Below are positions 1 to 6,692 of a stretch of 6,692 bases of DNA, piece after piece. The stretch is from NCBI GenBank assembly GCA_025351545.1, contig JANXVQ010000885.1:1-6692 (forward strand). Reading direction: 5' to 3'. The stretch is from Spirosoma sp. Its GTDB lineage: Bacteria; Bacteroidota; Bacteroidia; Cytophagales; Spirosomataceae. How positions within the stretch are numbered: the first letter of the stretch is position 1; the number at the start of each line of letters is the position of its first letter. The notes under the pieces were generated by a model, which saw only the letters and a list, made by a program, of their open reading frames with translations, made no database searches and was not told the DNA's origin. Made by a program: the position numbers and the translations under genes.

Positions 1-1
1 G

Positions 2-1585
2 CACTATTTCGAGATGAAGTCAGTGGCCGGGGCATCTCGTTCGCTTGAACTGATTGTGCAAATGCTACCATCCGATGCGCATAAGATGGAAGGGGATAAA
101 ATTACAGACGTGAAGGTCGATACATTAACAGTAGGCCAAGTCGTGCTGGTCCGGCCCGGTGAACGCATCCCGACCGATGGCGAAGTAGTTGAGGGCAGCA
201 GTGCCGTTAATGAAAGTATGCTAACGGGTGAAAGCGTCCCCGCACAGAAAGCGGAACACGACACAGTTATTGCCGGGGCGGTTAATGGCGAGGGTTCGCT
301 TAAAATTCGGGTGACGCACCGGGGAGAGGACAGCTATCTGAATAAGGTGGTCAAAATGGTAGAGGAAGCTCAAAACGCCAAGTCGCAAACCCAGTCTCTG
401 GCTGACCGCGCAGCGGGCTGGCTGACTGTACTTTCATTATCCGTCGGGGTTATTACACTTGTCGCCTGGCTTATGCTGGGTAAAGACGTTGCCTTTGCCA
501 TTGAGCGAATGGTCACCGTGATGGTCACGGCATGCCCCCACGCATTGGGCGTAGCGATTCCGCTGGTAGTCGCCATCTCGACGGGAATTTCGGCGCAGAA
601 AGGATTACTGATCCGTAACCGGACTGCCTTTGAAGAAGCCCGCAAGATTACGGCGATGGTCTTCGATAAAACCGGTACGTTAACGGAGGGGGAATTCGGC
701 ATTACGCGTATCAAACTGCTGACAACGGCTATGGACGAAGCCGCTTTGTTGAGTTTGACCGCAGCCCTGGAACAACAGTCTCAACACCCAATTGCTCAGG
801 GTATTGTTCAGGAGGCTAAAAAGCGAAACTTGAATTTGCCCGCTATTCAGGATTTTCAATCAATTACCGGCAAAGGCGTTTCCGCCACGGTTGACGGGGA
901 AAAAGTTGTAGTTGTCAGTCCGGGCTATCTGAAAGAGAAAAACATTGAGCTACCACCAGATGCCTTCAGTAGCGGTGCCGAAACGGTCGTTTTTGTCATA
1001 ATAAACGATCAACTAACGGGATATATCGCTTTAGCTGACCGGATACGGACAGATTCCAAAGAAGCCGTTCAACGGTTGCAGGAGTCTGGTATCAAGGTAT
1101 ACATGGCCACCGGCGACAATCAGAAAGTAGCCGATGCCGTTGCGAAAGAACTGGGTTTGGACGGTGTTTTCGCTGAGGTGCTACCCGACCAGAAAGTAAC
1201 CATCGTAAAGGATTTACAAGCTAAAGGGCAGTTCGTGGCCATGACCGGCGACGGTGTCAACGATGCACCCGCCCTGGCTCAGGCTAACGTGGGTATCGCA
1301 GTAGGGTCTGGTACCGACGTGGCCGCCGAGACCGCCGACATTATTTTAGTCAACAGCAAACCCACCGATATCACGAACTTGGTTGACTTTGGTAAGGCTA
1401 CCTACCGCAAGATGATCCAGAACCTGTTTTGGGCCACAGGCTACAATGTCATCGCCATTCCGCTGGCGGCTGGCGTGTTATACCCCCATTTTGTGTTAAG
1501 CCCGGCCCTTGGCGCAGTATTGATGAGTGTCAGCACCGTGATTGTAGCGTTCAACGCGCAGTTGCTGAAACGGGAGATGAAATGA
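2..1585 (+). CDS. copB: P1B-3-type (CopB-like, CPH motif) heavy-metal P-type ATPase, 5'-truncated by window edge
   Basis: This is an inner-membrane ATP-driven exporter that moves a metal ion, probably copper or silver, from cytosol to periplasm. The frame is open from base 2 (HYFE precedes the ATG at 14), and those residues match the region just before the actuator domain in CopB proteins, so the ATG at 14 is internal and the real start is off the left edge. Numbering from that Met: actuator TGES at 71-74; membrane helix about 134-155; metal-site helix about 164-188 with C174-P175-H176; phosphorylation motif DKTGT at 218-222; nucleotide-binding HP at 258-259 and GKG at 286-288; ATGDN at 365-369; hinge GDGVNDAP at 412-419. 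The last two helices carry Y477-N478 and MSVST at 504-508, which are P1B-3 signatures. The C-terminus is complete, ending at TGA 1583-1585. The N-terminal helices and any His-rich metal-binding tail are not visible. The family is secure; the exact metal is inferred from the CPH class. Confidence 0.93.
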   Translation, partial: HYFEMKSVAGASRSLELIVQMLPSDAHKMEGDKITDVKVDTLTVGQVVLVRPGERIPTDGEVVEGSSAVNESMLTGESVPAQKAEHDTVIAGAVNGEGSLKIRVTHRGEDSYLNKVVKMVEEAQNAKSQTQSLADRAAGWLTVLSLSVGVITLVAWLMLGKDVAFAIERMVTVMVTACPHALGVAIPLVVAISTGISAQKGLLIRNRTAFEEARKITAMVFDKTGTLTEGEFGITRIKLLTTAMDEAALLSLTAALEQQSQHPIAQGIVQEAKKRNLNLPAIQDFQSITGKGVSATVDGEKVVVVSPGYLKEKNIELPPDAFSSGAETVVFVIINDQLTGYIALADRIRTDSKEAVQRLQESGIKVYMATGDNQKVADAVAKELGLDGVFAEVLPDQKVTIVKDLQAKGQFVAMTGDGVNDAPALAQANVGIAVGSGTDVAAETADIILVNSKPTDITNLVDFGKATYRKMIQNLFWATGYNVIAIPLAAGVLYPHFVLSPALGAVLMSVSTVIVAFNAQLLKREMK

Positions 1586-1605
1586 GGGAACAGGTGACGA
1601 TCCGT
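1586..1605. other. 20-base spacer between convergent genes
   Basis: These bases separate the TGA of the P-type ATPase from the TGA of the MFS gene on the opposite strand. They hold no hairpin and no T-run, so no intrinsic terminator is visible here. Each transcript must end inside the other gene or by another mechanism. Confidence 0.85.
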
Positions 1606-2877
1606 TCAGCCTGGGGTCGGGGTTCGTTTGGCAGTGGTTCGGGAACCTGCTACCAGCACCACGACCAGCAGCCCCAGCGTTAGCAACCCGCCGTACAGGA
1701 AATTCTCGCCCGGAAATTGGCTGCCCGTGAAACCCGCAATGGGATAGGCAATGGCCCACCACAGATGCGAAAAGGCGAAGTGCGACCCGAATACTTTGCC
1801 CTGCTGACCGGCTTCAATCCGTTCGCCGATAAGTGTTTCGGATGGGATTTCGGCCAGACTTTGACCCAGCCCGGCCACTAACCACAAACTCAGCAGCACG
1901 GGATAGCCCACAAAATTGGCCCCCGTGATGGCGAGTCCAAGCAACAATGCCCCGCAGATGAGCGACACCCGCCGACTGCGGGTTTTGTCGAAACCGCCCC
2001 CGAAGGCGGCAATGGTAGCCCCGATGCCGAACGTGCCCATGACCCATCCGTAATAGGTATCGGTCAGGCCCAGTCCGTCTTTGACGTGGCCAACGGTATT
2101 GACCAGAATCTGCGCCCCGGCAATGGCCGATACAAATTCGATGGCCAGCGCGAACCGGATCAGCGGATCGCCGAACAAAAGCGTAGCCCCCCGCACCACA
2201 TCGGCCCAGGCCGAGAGGGGCTTAGTCTCCGATTTCTCTGCCACAGGCCCGTTGAGCAACGCGCCCGGCAACTGTAGAATTAGGATACCAGCCATGACAA
2301 ACGAAGCGGCATCGACAAAGAAAATATCCCGCGCTCCCAGCCAGACGGCCAGAATACCGGCCAGCCCCGGCCCCAGCACACCCAGCAGTTGAAACGTAGC
2401 CGTCGATAAACCAATCGCCTGCCGGTAATACGTTTGCTCAACCACCTGGGAAATGATGGCTTTGTAGGTGGGCGTAAAAAAAGCGTTGAACACGTTGAGC
2501 AGGAACACCAGTCCGTAAATCTGCCACTCAGCGGTCACAAACGGCAGACCCCCCACAATTCCCATGCGGATGAAGTGCGTGATGTACAGGATTTTCCGGC
2601 GGTTGATGCGGTCGGCCAGTACCCCGGCGAAGGGCGAAAAGATGATAAACGCCAATACCCGTAGCGTTAGGGCAGTGGACAAGATAACCGCCGATTTTTC
2701 CCGCCCGAACTGGTAGGCGAGCAGGGCTATACCTACCCAAGTGAAAGCATCGCCCAGCAAACTGATCGTCTGGGCAAAATACAGTTTGGCGAACGTCGGG
2801 CTGCGGAGAGCCTGAAACGGTTCGAGTAAGGCCGACAGCCGGGACTGGGGCGGTACATCCGGCGGGGAGAGGTTCAT
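1606..2877 (-). CDS. MFS permease (MFS_3/EntS-NreB-like), putative metal or drug exporter
   Basis: This 423-residue inner-membrane protein has the usual length and hydrophobic pattern of a 12-helix major facilitator. Motif A lies between helices 2 and 3 (G85 to K95, with D89-R90 and R93-R94-K95), and a helix-5 motif-C-like GVLGPGLAG is at about 166-174. A long polar central loop spans about 208-228. The opening region (SLLGDAFTWVG, 39-49) and the FFVDAASF stretch (186-193) resemble the MFS_3 group, which includes the enterobactin exporter EntS and the nickel-resistance permease NreB. The C-terminus is short and basic and lacks the His-rich tail of classical NreB, so nickel specificity is not supported. 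The ATG at 2877 is the natural start, with no clear Shine-Dalgarno before it. It is the last visible gene of the minus-strand efflux operon, 33 bases after the adaptor gene. A role as cytosol-to-periplasm exporter feeding the RND pump is inferred from position only. Confidence 0.85.
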   Translation of the reverse strand: MNLSPPDVPPQSRLSALLEPFQALRSPTFAKLYFAQTISLLGDAFTWVGIALLAYQFGREKSAVILSTALTLRVLAFIIFSPFAGVLADRINRRKILYITHFIRMGIVGGLPFVTAEWQIYGLVFLLNVFNAFFTPTYKAIISQVVEQTYYRQAIGLSTATFQLLGVLGPGLAGILAVWLGARDIFFVDAASFVMAGILILQLPGALLNGPVAEKSETKPLSAWADVVRGATLLFGDPLIRFALAIEFVSAIAGAQILVNTVGHVKDGLGLTDTYYGWVMGTFGIGATIAAFGGGFDKTRSRRVSLICGALLLGLAITGANFVGYPVLLSLWLVAGLGQSLAEIPSETLIGERIEAGQQGKVFGSHFAFSHLWWAIAYPIAGFTGSQFPGENFLYGGLLTLGLLVVVLVAGSRTTAKRTPTPG

Positions 2878-2910
2878 GTGGGAAGCGTTAAAAGGGTGAA
2901 AACGGGTCGA
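2878..2910 (-). other. 33-base intergenic gap within the efflux operon
   Basis: The gap lies between the TAA of the adaptor gene and the ATG of the MFS gene. Read on the minus strand it has no GGAGG-like ribosome site and no hairpin or terminator, which is compatible with a single transcript and with weak Shine-Dalgarno use in Bacteroidota. Confidence 0.6.
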
Positions 2911-4119
2911 TTACTCTTCCTCACTGTTGTTGAGTTTGGACAGCAAACTGTAAACCCCGCCCACCACAATCGGCGTTCGTTGCGGGTTAACGTCGGGGGG
3001 TAAGGTAATGGCCACGTAGCCATTTTCCCGAACCCCCGGTGTCACAACCACTTGCCTGAACTGATAGACGACCGGATTTCCCCGCTTGCCCTCCAGCACA
3101 TAGATCAGCGATTTGCCACCGTAGCTGACCACCGCCGTTTCGGGCAGGGGCTGGGTCTTTACGTTTACCTCAGCCGAAACGTAGCCGCCCGGAATAAAAT
3201 CCTCGGCCCGACCGTCAGGATGCGCCAGTACGGAGATGGTGCGGTCGGCGGCAATCGATTTGCCGATCAGAAAGATGGCCCCACGGTGCGCCAGCGACGC
3301 ATCGCCCCCCAGACCGAAGCGGATGGTTTGGCCGGTACGAATCCGGCTGATATCCTTCTCGAAAACGTTTAGCCGGACGTGAATATCACTGACATCGGTA
3401 ATCTCAACCAGCACGTCGGCTGGATTAAGGAAGCGGCCATTGTTGACGGGTACGTTCGTCACAAAACCCGTAATCGGCGAGGGAACCGTAATCAGGCGGG
3501 TAAGTTTCCCAGCGGTTAGGGTTGCCGGGCTGATCCGCAGGATGGCTAACCGCTGGGACATCCCCGCCAACTGCGCCTGTAAACTCTGCCGATCAGCCCG
3601 TATTCGCTGGAACACCTTCAGGGCATTTACATTATCATGGCTTAGCTCCTGCTGCCGGGCAAACTCCAGATCGGCAAAGTCTAATTTAGCTTTGGTATCC
3701 AGATAATCCTGCTGTAGTTGGATGTACTCGGGATTTTCCAGTACCACCAGCGTTTGCCCTTTGCGGACGCGCATACCCGGCTCCAATCGAATCTGCCGGA
3801 TGTAGCCTCCATACGGCACCGATACAGACACTAAATTTTGGGCCGGCACGTCGATTACGCCATTCAGTTTCAGGGTGGTGCTGAGCGTACGCAGCGTATA
3901 CTGTCCCAACGTGATGGCCGCGACAGTATACTGGGCCTGCGTTAGCGAAACCCGGACGGGACCAGCCGCAGCCGAATCCGGTTTAGCCTCTTTTTGGGTA
4001 GTGGTATCCGCTTTTTGGTCGCCTGACCCGCAGCCCAACAGCAGCCCGTTCAGGAGCAGCAGAGCGATAAACGGACGGCCATTCTGTAGGGGGACGACTG
4101 TTAATTTTGCTTGTTGCAT
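2911..4119 (-). CDS. Periplasmic adaptor (membrane fusion) lipoprotein of RND metal efflux, CzcB/CusB family
   Basis: This adaptor bridges the RND pump and the outer-membrane channel in a tripartite efflux complex. The 402-residue protein opens with a basic start, a hydrophobic stretch (17-29) and the lipobox LLG-C30, so it should be lipid-anchored. A polar, disordered-looking linker follows (31-55). The first lipoyl half is at about 97-130 (YGGYIRQI, GMRVRKGQTLVVLENP), then a helical hairpin at about 131-195, the second lipoyl half at about 211-241 (PSPITGFV), a beta-barrel domain at about 245-320 and a membrane-proximal domain to about 395, ending in an acidic tail. The mature part has few methionines (M115, M187) and no cysteine beyond C30, so a CusB-like Met-based Cu(I)/Ag(I) site is not evident; this favours a CzcB-like role. 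The start at 4119 lies two bases after the stop of the RND-OMF gene, so translational coupling is likely. The family call is firm; the substrate is not. Confidence 0.92.
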   Translation of the reverse strand: MQQAKLTVVPLQNGRPFIALLLLNGLLLGCGSGDQKADTTTQKEAKPDSAAAGPVRVSLTQAQYTVAAITLGQYTLRTLSTTLKLNGVIDVPAQNLVSVSVPYGGYIRQIRLEPGMRVRKGQTLVVLENPEYIQLQQDYLDTKAKLDFADLEFARQQELSHDNVNALKVFQRIRADRQSLQAQLAGMSQRLAILRISPATLTAGKLTRLITVPSPITGFVTNVPVNNGRFLNPADVLVEITDVSDIHVRLNVFEKDISRIRTGQTIRFGLGGDASLAHRGAIFLIGKSIAADRTISVLAHPDGRAEDFIPGGYVSAEVNVKTQPLPETAVVSYGGKSLIYVLEGKRGNPVVYQFRQVVVTPGVRENGYVAITLPPDVNPQRTPIVVGGVYSLLSKLNNSEEE

Positions 4120-4121
4120 GG

Positions 4122-6692
4122 TTATGGATTACCCAACAGGTAATTGATGTGAAGAACCGATTGATTGTACTCATTCAGCAGATCGAGGTAATTGGACCGG
4201 ATGGAGAGAGCCTGTTGCAGCGCGAGCGAAAACTCGACATAGCCGATGTCGCCCCCGCTAAAGGCGCGTCGGGCGTTGGTTTGAATAAGCCCCGCTTGCG
4301 CCAGACCATTCTGTTCGTAGTAGGTCAGGGCGTTGCGGTACTGATCGTACTGCTGAACGGCCTGTTGAAGTAGCCGCCCCAAGGCGAACTGCTGTTGCTG
4401 CAAGTCAGTCTGCGCGATCTGTTCGCCGATGCGGGCCGCATTGATGCGCGATTTCTGGGCCTGGCCGAGTAGCGGCAGCGTCACGCCGACTTGCCCGCCG
4501 TAGAACCGATACCCCGGCCCGAAATACAATTCCTGCCCGTTGATAAGCTGATTTCCGGTGAGCGTCTGGCTGAACAGGCCGACCAAAAAATCCGGTTTTA
4601 GCCGGGCCTGCTCCACCAGACGCGTCTGGGCGGTCACCTGAATCTGCTGCTGTAACTGGCCCAAAAGCGGGTTGCGGCCTAAAGCCAGACTGTCCGCCAG
4701 ACTCGTCAGGGTGAGTTTGGGCAGGGGCTGGGGCGACGCATCGACGGGCTGGATGGTATAGAGCAGCGTTTGCAGCGTGGCCCGACTGGCAATCTGGCTG
4801 GCTTCATTCTGGGCCAGCCGCACCCGCTGGTCGGCAAGTTGGCTTTCGGCGGTCGCTTTCTCTAAACTGCCCGTTTCTCCGGTCTTGAACCGGAGATTAG
4901 CGGCTTTCACGAACTCGGTCAGAACGGTATCCTGCTGTTGAAACAACCGCCTTTTCTGGTAGAGGTAATTCAGTTCGTAATACGCCGATTTGACCTGATA
5001 CTGCACTTCGTTGCGGGTGACGACTACGCCCGCTTCCCGCGCTCTGACCGTTTGGTCATTCAGAGCGGCCAGCCGACGCATGAGCATGGGGTTGGGAATG
5101 GTCTTGGTGAGGGTCAGGTTGTTGTCGAACCGGCGGCTGTTGTACTGCCCCAGCATGGCCATCGCCGATAGTCGGCCCGCATCGTAGGCCGTTCGGCGTA
5201 GTGCCTTTTGCTGACTGACCCCCAGACCGGCGATCTGTACCTGAGCATTCCGGCTGTTGGCCTGCTGAACGGCCTGCTCCAGGGTTAACGGCTGTGGTGG
5301 TATCACCTGCGCCTGACTACCCATCGAAACCAATAGCAGCATTCCGATAACCGCACCTGCTACGGCCGATTGCGTACCGGCCTTTTTATCGGCCTGAGCT
5401 TCGTTCGCTACGGCTTTTCGCTCCGATAACGAATACAGAATCGGCAGCACGATCAGCGTCAGCAGCGTTGCCGTGAGCAGTCCTCCAATCACAACGGTAG
5501 CCAGTGGCTTCTGCACCTCTGCTCCGGCTGAGTTGGAAATAGCCATAGGGATAAACCCGAATGAAGCTACCAGCGCGGTCATGATGACGGGCCGCAGTCG
5601 GACTTCGGCCCCCTGCCGGATAATTTCGGTCAGGTCGGTCAGTCTCTCTTCGTGACGGAGCCGGTTGAACTCGGCAATCAGCACGATACCATTAAGTACC
5701 GCTACACCGAACAAGGCGATGAAACCAATCCCCGCCGAAATACTGAACGGCATTCCGCGCAGCAGCAGCGCAAATACGCCCCCGATAGCCGCCATCGGAA
5801 TGGCCATAAAAATCAGCAGACTCTGCCGGACGGACCCGAAGGTGAAAAATAGTAGGGCGAAAATCAGGGCCAGCGCAATCGGTACTGCAATGGTCAGGCG
5901 TTTCTTGGCATCCACTAAGTTCTCGAACGTACCGCCGTAAGTGATGGAATACCCCGCAGGAAATTTGACGCGCTGACCGATTTTCTGTTGCAGTTCGGCC
6001 ACGATGCTTTCTACGTCGCGCCCCCGCACGTTGAAGCCCAGCGTGATGCGCCGGTGGGTATTGTCGCGCTGAATCTGGTTGGGAGCCTCTTCGATGGTTA
6101 CCTGCGCAATCTGACTAAGGGGAATCTGCTGGCCCGGCCCGGCTATATTATTGGGAGTGGTTACGTACAGGTTACGGATGTCGTCGATGCTCTGCCGTTT
6201 ATCGGCCGCTACCCGCACCACCAGGTCATACCGCTTTTCCCCCTCGAAGACCAGCCCGGCCGACTGACCGGCAAAGGCCGTATTGATGATCCGGTTCACG
6301 TCGGACACGTTCATGCCGAACTTGGCAATCTGTGCCCGGTCGAGTTTGATCAGAATCTGCGATAAGCCACCCACCTGTTCGACGTATAAATCAACCGCCC
6401 CGTCGATGGTACGGACAATGCCGCCAACGGTACCGGCCAGTTTCGTCAACTGGCCCAGATCGTCCCCGTAAATTTTCAGGGCAACATCCTGGCGGGCACC
6501 GGTCATGAGTTCGTTGAAACGCATCTGCACCGGTTGCTGAAACCCAAACGTAACGCCCGGAATGACCGATAACGCAGTCGCCATTTTTGCGGCCAGTTCA
6601 TCGCGGGTCGTGGCGGATGTCCATTCGTCTCTGGGTTTAAGAATAATCATCAGGTCGGCGGCTTCAATCGACATGGGGTCGGTGGGAATTTC
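4122..6692 (-). CDS. czcA: CzcA/CusA-family RND metal efflux pump fused to a TolC-type outer-membrane efflux domain, 5'-truncated
   Basis: The frame is open to the right edge: EIPTDP precedes the Met at 6674 and matches the second periplasmic half of CzcA/CusA, so that Met is internal and perhaps 550-600 residues are missing. Numbering from it: porter subdomains about 1-255, then RND helices 8-12 at about 261-281, 285-308, 312-336, 361-380 and 390-416. A short basic linker (417-435) leads to a second hydrophobic segment (436-452) ending SQA-Q. Residues 456-850 are an OMF domain with long Gln/Ala-rich helices and two beta-hairpin regions (about 504-527 and 695-735). L327 and V363 occupy the positions of CusA E939 and K984, and E55 that of M573 (aligned from memory), giving a CzcA-like pattern with GVAVLNG. 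The full protein would be about 1,400-1,450 residues. It should export metal, probably Zn/Co/Cd-type divalent cations, by proton antiport. It is the first visible gene of the operon; its promoter is off the window. Confidence 0.93.
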   Translation of the reverse strand, partial: EIPTDPMSIEAADLMIILKPRDEWTSATTRDELAAKMATALSVIPGVTFGFQQPVQMRFNELMTGARQDVALKIYGDDLGQLTKLAGTVGGIVRTIDGAVDLYVEQVGGLSQILIKLDRAQIAKFGMNVSDVNRIINTAFAGQSAGLVFEGEKRYDLVVRVAADKRQSIDDIRNLYVTTPNNIAGPGQQIPLSQIAQVTIEEAPNQIQRDNTHRRITLGFNVRGRDVESIVAELQQKIGQRVKFPAGYSITYGGTFENLVDAKKRLTIAVPIALALIFALLFFTFGSVRQSLLIFMAIPMAAIGGVFALLLRGMPFSISAGIGFIALFGVAVLNGIVLIAEFNRLRHEERLTDLTEIIRQGAEVRLRPVIMTALVASFGFIPMAISNSAGAEVQKPLATVVIGGLLTATLLTLIVLPILYSLSERKAVANEAQADKKAGTQSAVAGAVIGMLLLVSMGSQAQVIPPQPLTLEQAVQQANSRNAQVQIAGLGVSQQKALRRTAYDAGRLSAMAMLGQYNSRRFDNNLTLTKTIPNPMLMRRLAALNDQTVRAREAGVVVTRNEVQYQVKSAYYELNYLYQKRRLFQQQDTVLTEFVKAANLRFKTGETGSLEKATAESQLADQRVRLAQNEASQIASRATLQTLLYTIQPVDASPQPLPKLTLTSLADSLALGRNPLLGQLQQQIQVTAQTRLVEQARLKPDFLVGLFSQTLTGNQLINGQELYFGPGYRFYGGQVGVTLPLLGQAQKSRINAARIGEQIAQTDLQQQQFALGRLLQQAVQQYDQYRNALTYYEQNGLAQAGLIQTNARRAFSGGDIGYVEFSLALQQALSIRSNYLDLLNEYNQSVLHINYLLGNP
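4125..5309 (-). other. TolC/CusC-like outer-membrane efflux domain of the fusion protein
   Basis: This is residues 456-850 of the visible fusion, about 395 residues and close to a stand-alone OMF protein. It begins with the typical PLTLEQAVQQA entry helix and alternates long coiled-coil-type helices with two strand-rich regions that would form beta-hairpins of a trimeric barrel. It ends in a helix with NEYNQSVLHINYLLGNP. No lipobox cysteine follows the signal-like segment, so this domain is not predicted to be lipidated, unlike many stand-alone CusC-type channels. Confidence 0.85.
5310..5369 (-). other. Internal signal-peptide-like segment at the RND/OMF junction
   Basis: These codons encode residues 436-455 of the visible fusion protein. 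A lysine-containing stretch (K420, K430, K431) precedes a hydrophobic core (VAGAVIGMLLLVSM, 438-451), followed by a small-residue site, S453-Q454-A455 before Q456. This fits the n-, h- and c-regions of a signal peptidase I substrate. RND pumps end in the cytoplasm after helix 12, so the segment would insert with its N-side inside and deliver the OMF domain to the periplasm. Cleavage is inferred; an uncleaved thirteenth helix is the alternative. Confidence 0.65.

Noticed and set aside
370..714. Open frame of 114 codons on the minus strand inside the ATPase gene
   Set aside because: It lies antisense to a well-supported P-type ATPase segment containing the CPH and DKTGT motifs and shows no recognisable protein features.
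1547..1557. Palindrome GCGTT-C-AACGC near the 3' end of the ATPase gene
   Set aside because: It is short, lies within coding sequence and has a one-base loop, so it cannot form a useful RNA hairpin; chance is the simplest explanation.
1636..1647. Short inverted repeat GGTTC-GG-GAACC near the ends of the convergent genes
   Set aside because: It has a five-base stem and two-base loop, lies inside the MFS coding region, and has no T-run on either side, so it is not credible as a terminator.
1429..1762. Overlapping open frames on both strands at the ATPase/MFS boundary
   Set aside because: Both lie in alternative frames of two confident genes, with low-complexity, Arg/Gly-rich translations typical of shadow frames.
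5340..5400. Internal translation start that would make the OMF domain a separate protein
   Set aside because: The only ATG before the hydrophobic core's end (residue 445) lacks a basic n-region and a ribosome site, and no stop codon separates the two halves.
5988..6365. Plus-strand open frame of 125 codons opposite the RND domain
   Set aside because: It is antisense to conserved RND porter-domain sequence, and its translation resembles no family I know.
6672..6674. ATG as the start of an 850-residue fusion protein
   Set aside because: The frame remains open upstream and encodes EIPTDP, which is conserved CzcA/CusA sequence, so the Met is internal and the gene runs off the window.

Overview
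The window is a heavy-metal efflux locus, most likely from a Bacteroidota (Cytophagales, Spirosoma-like) chromosome or accessory element. The lineage call is an inference. It rests on the architecture (a CzcA/CusA-type RND pump fused in one reading frame to a TolC-type outer-membrane domain), the absence of clear Shine-Dalgarno sequences before the two visible starts, moderately high GC, and the general flavour of the proteins. No 16S or other taxonomic marker is present.

Layout. Positions 2-1585 (+) carry the C-terminal three quarters or so of a P1B-3-type (CPH motif, CopB-like) metal-translocating P-type ATPase; its N-terminus lies off the left edge. Everything else is on the minus strand and reads as one operon, transcribed from right to left. 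First comes a giant RND-OMF fusion (6692 to 4122, N-terminus off the right edge). Two bases later comes a lipoprotein periplasmic adaptor (4119 to 2911), and after a 33-base gap an MFS permease (2877 to 1606). The ATPase and the MFS gene converge with only 20 bases between their stop codons. Coding density is nearly complete. I see no RNA gene, mobile element, CRISPR array or convincing promoter or terminator, and the operon promoter must lie beyond the right edge.

How the parts work together. The RND half, the adaptor and the TolC-like half supply all three parts of a tripartite pump that moves metal from periplasm or inner membrane across the outer membrane. The P-type ATPase exports metal from cytosol to periplasm, where the RND pump could take it up. 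The MFS protein may be a second cytosol-to-periplasm exporter for the same or a related substrate. Motifs in the RND half look like the divalent-cation (CzcA/CnrA) class and not the Cu/Ag CusA class, whereas the ATPase is of the CopB class, so the locus may handle more than one metal.

The most interesting point is the RND-OMF fusion. The junction after the twelfth RND helix holds a signal-peptide-like segment (residues about 436-455 of the visible protein, ending SQA before Q). This suggests a polyprotein that signal peptidase could split into an inner-membrane pump and an outer-membrane channel.
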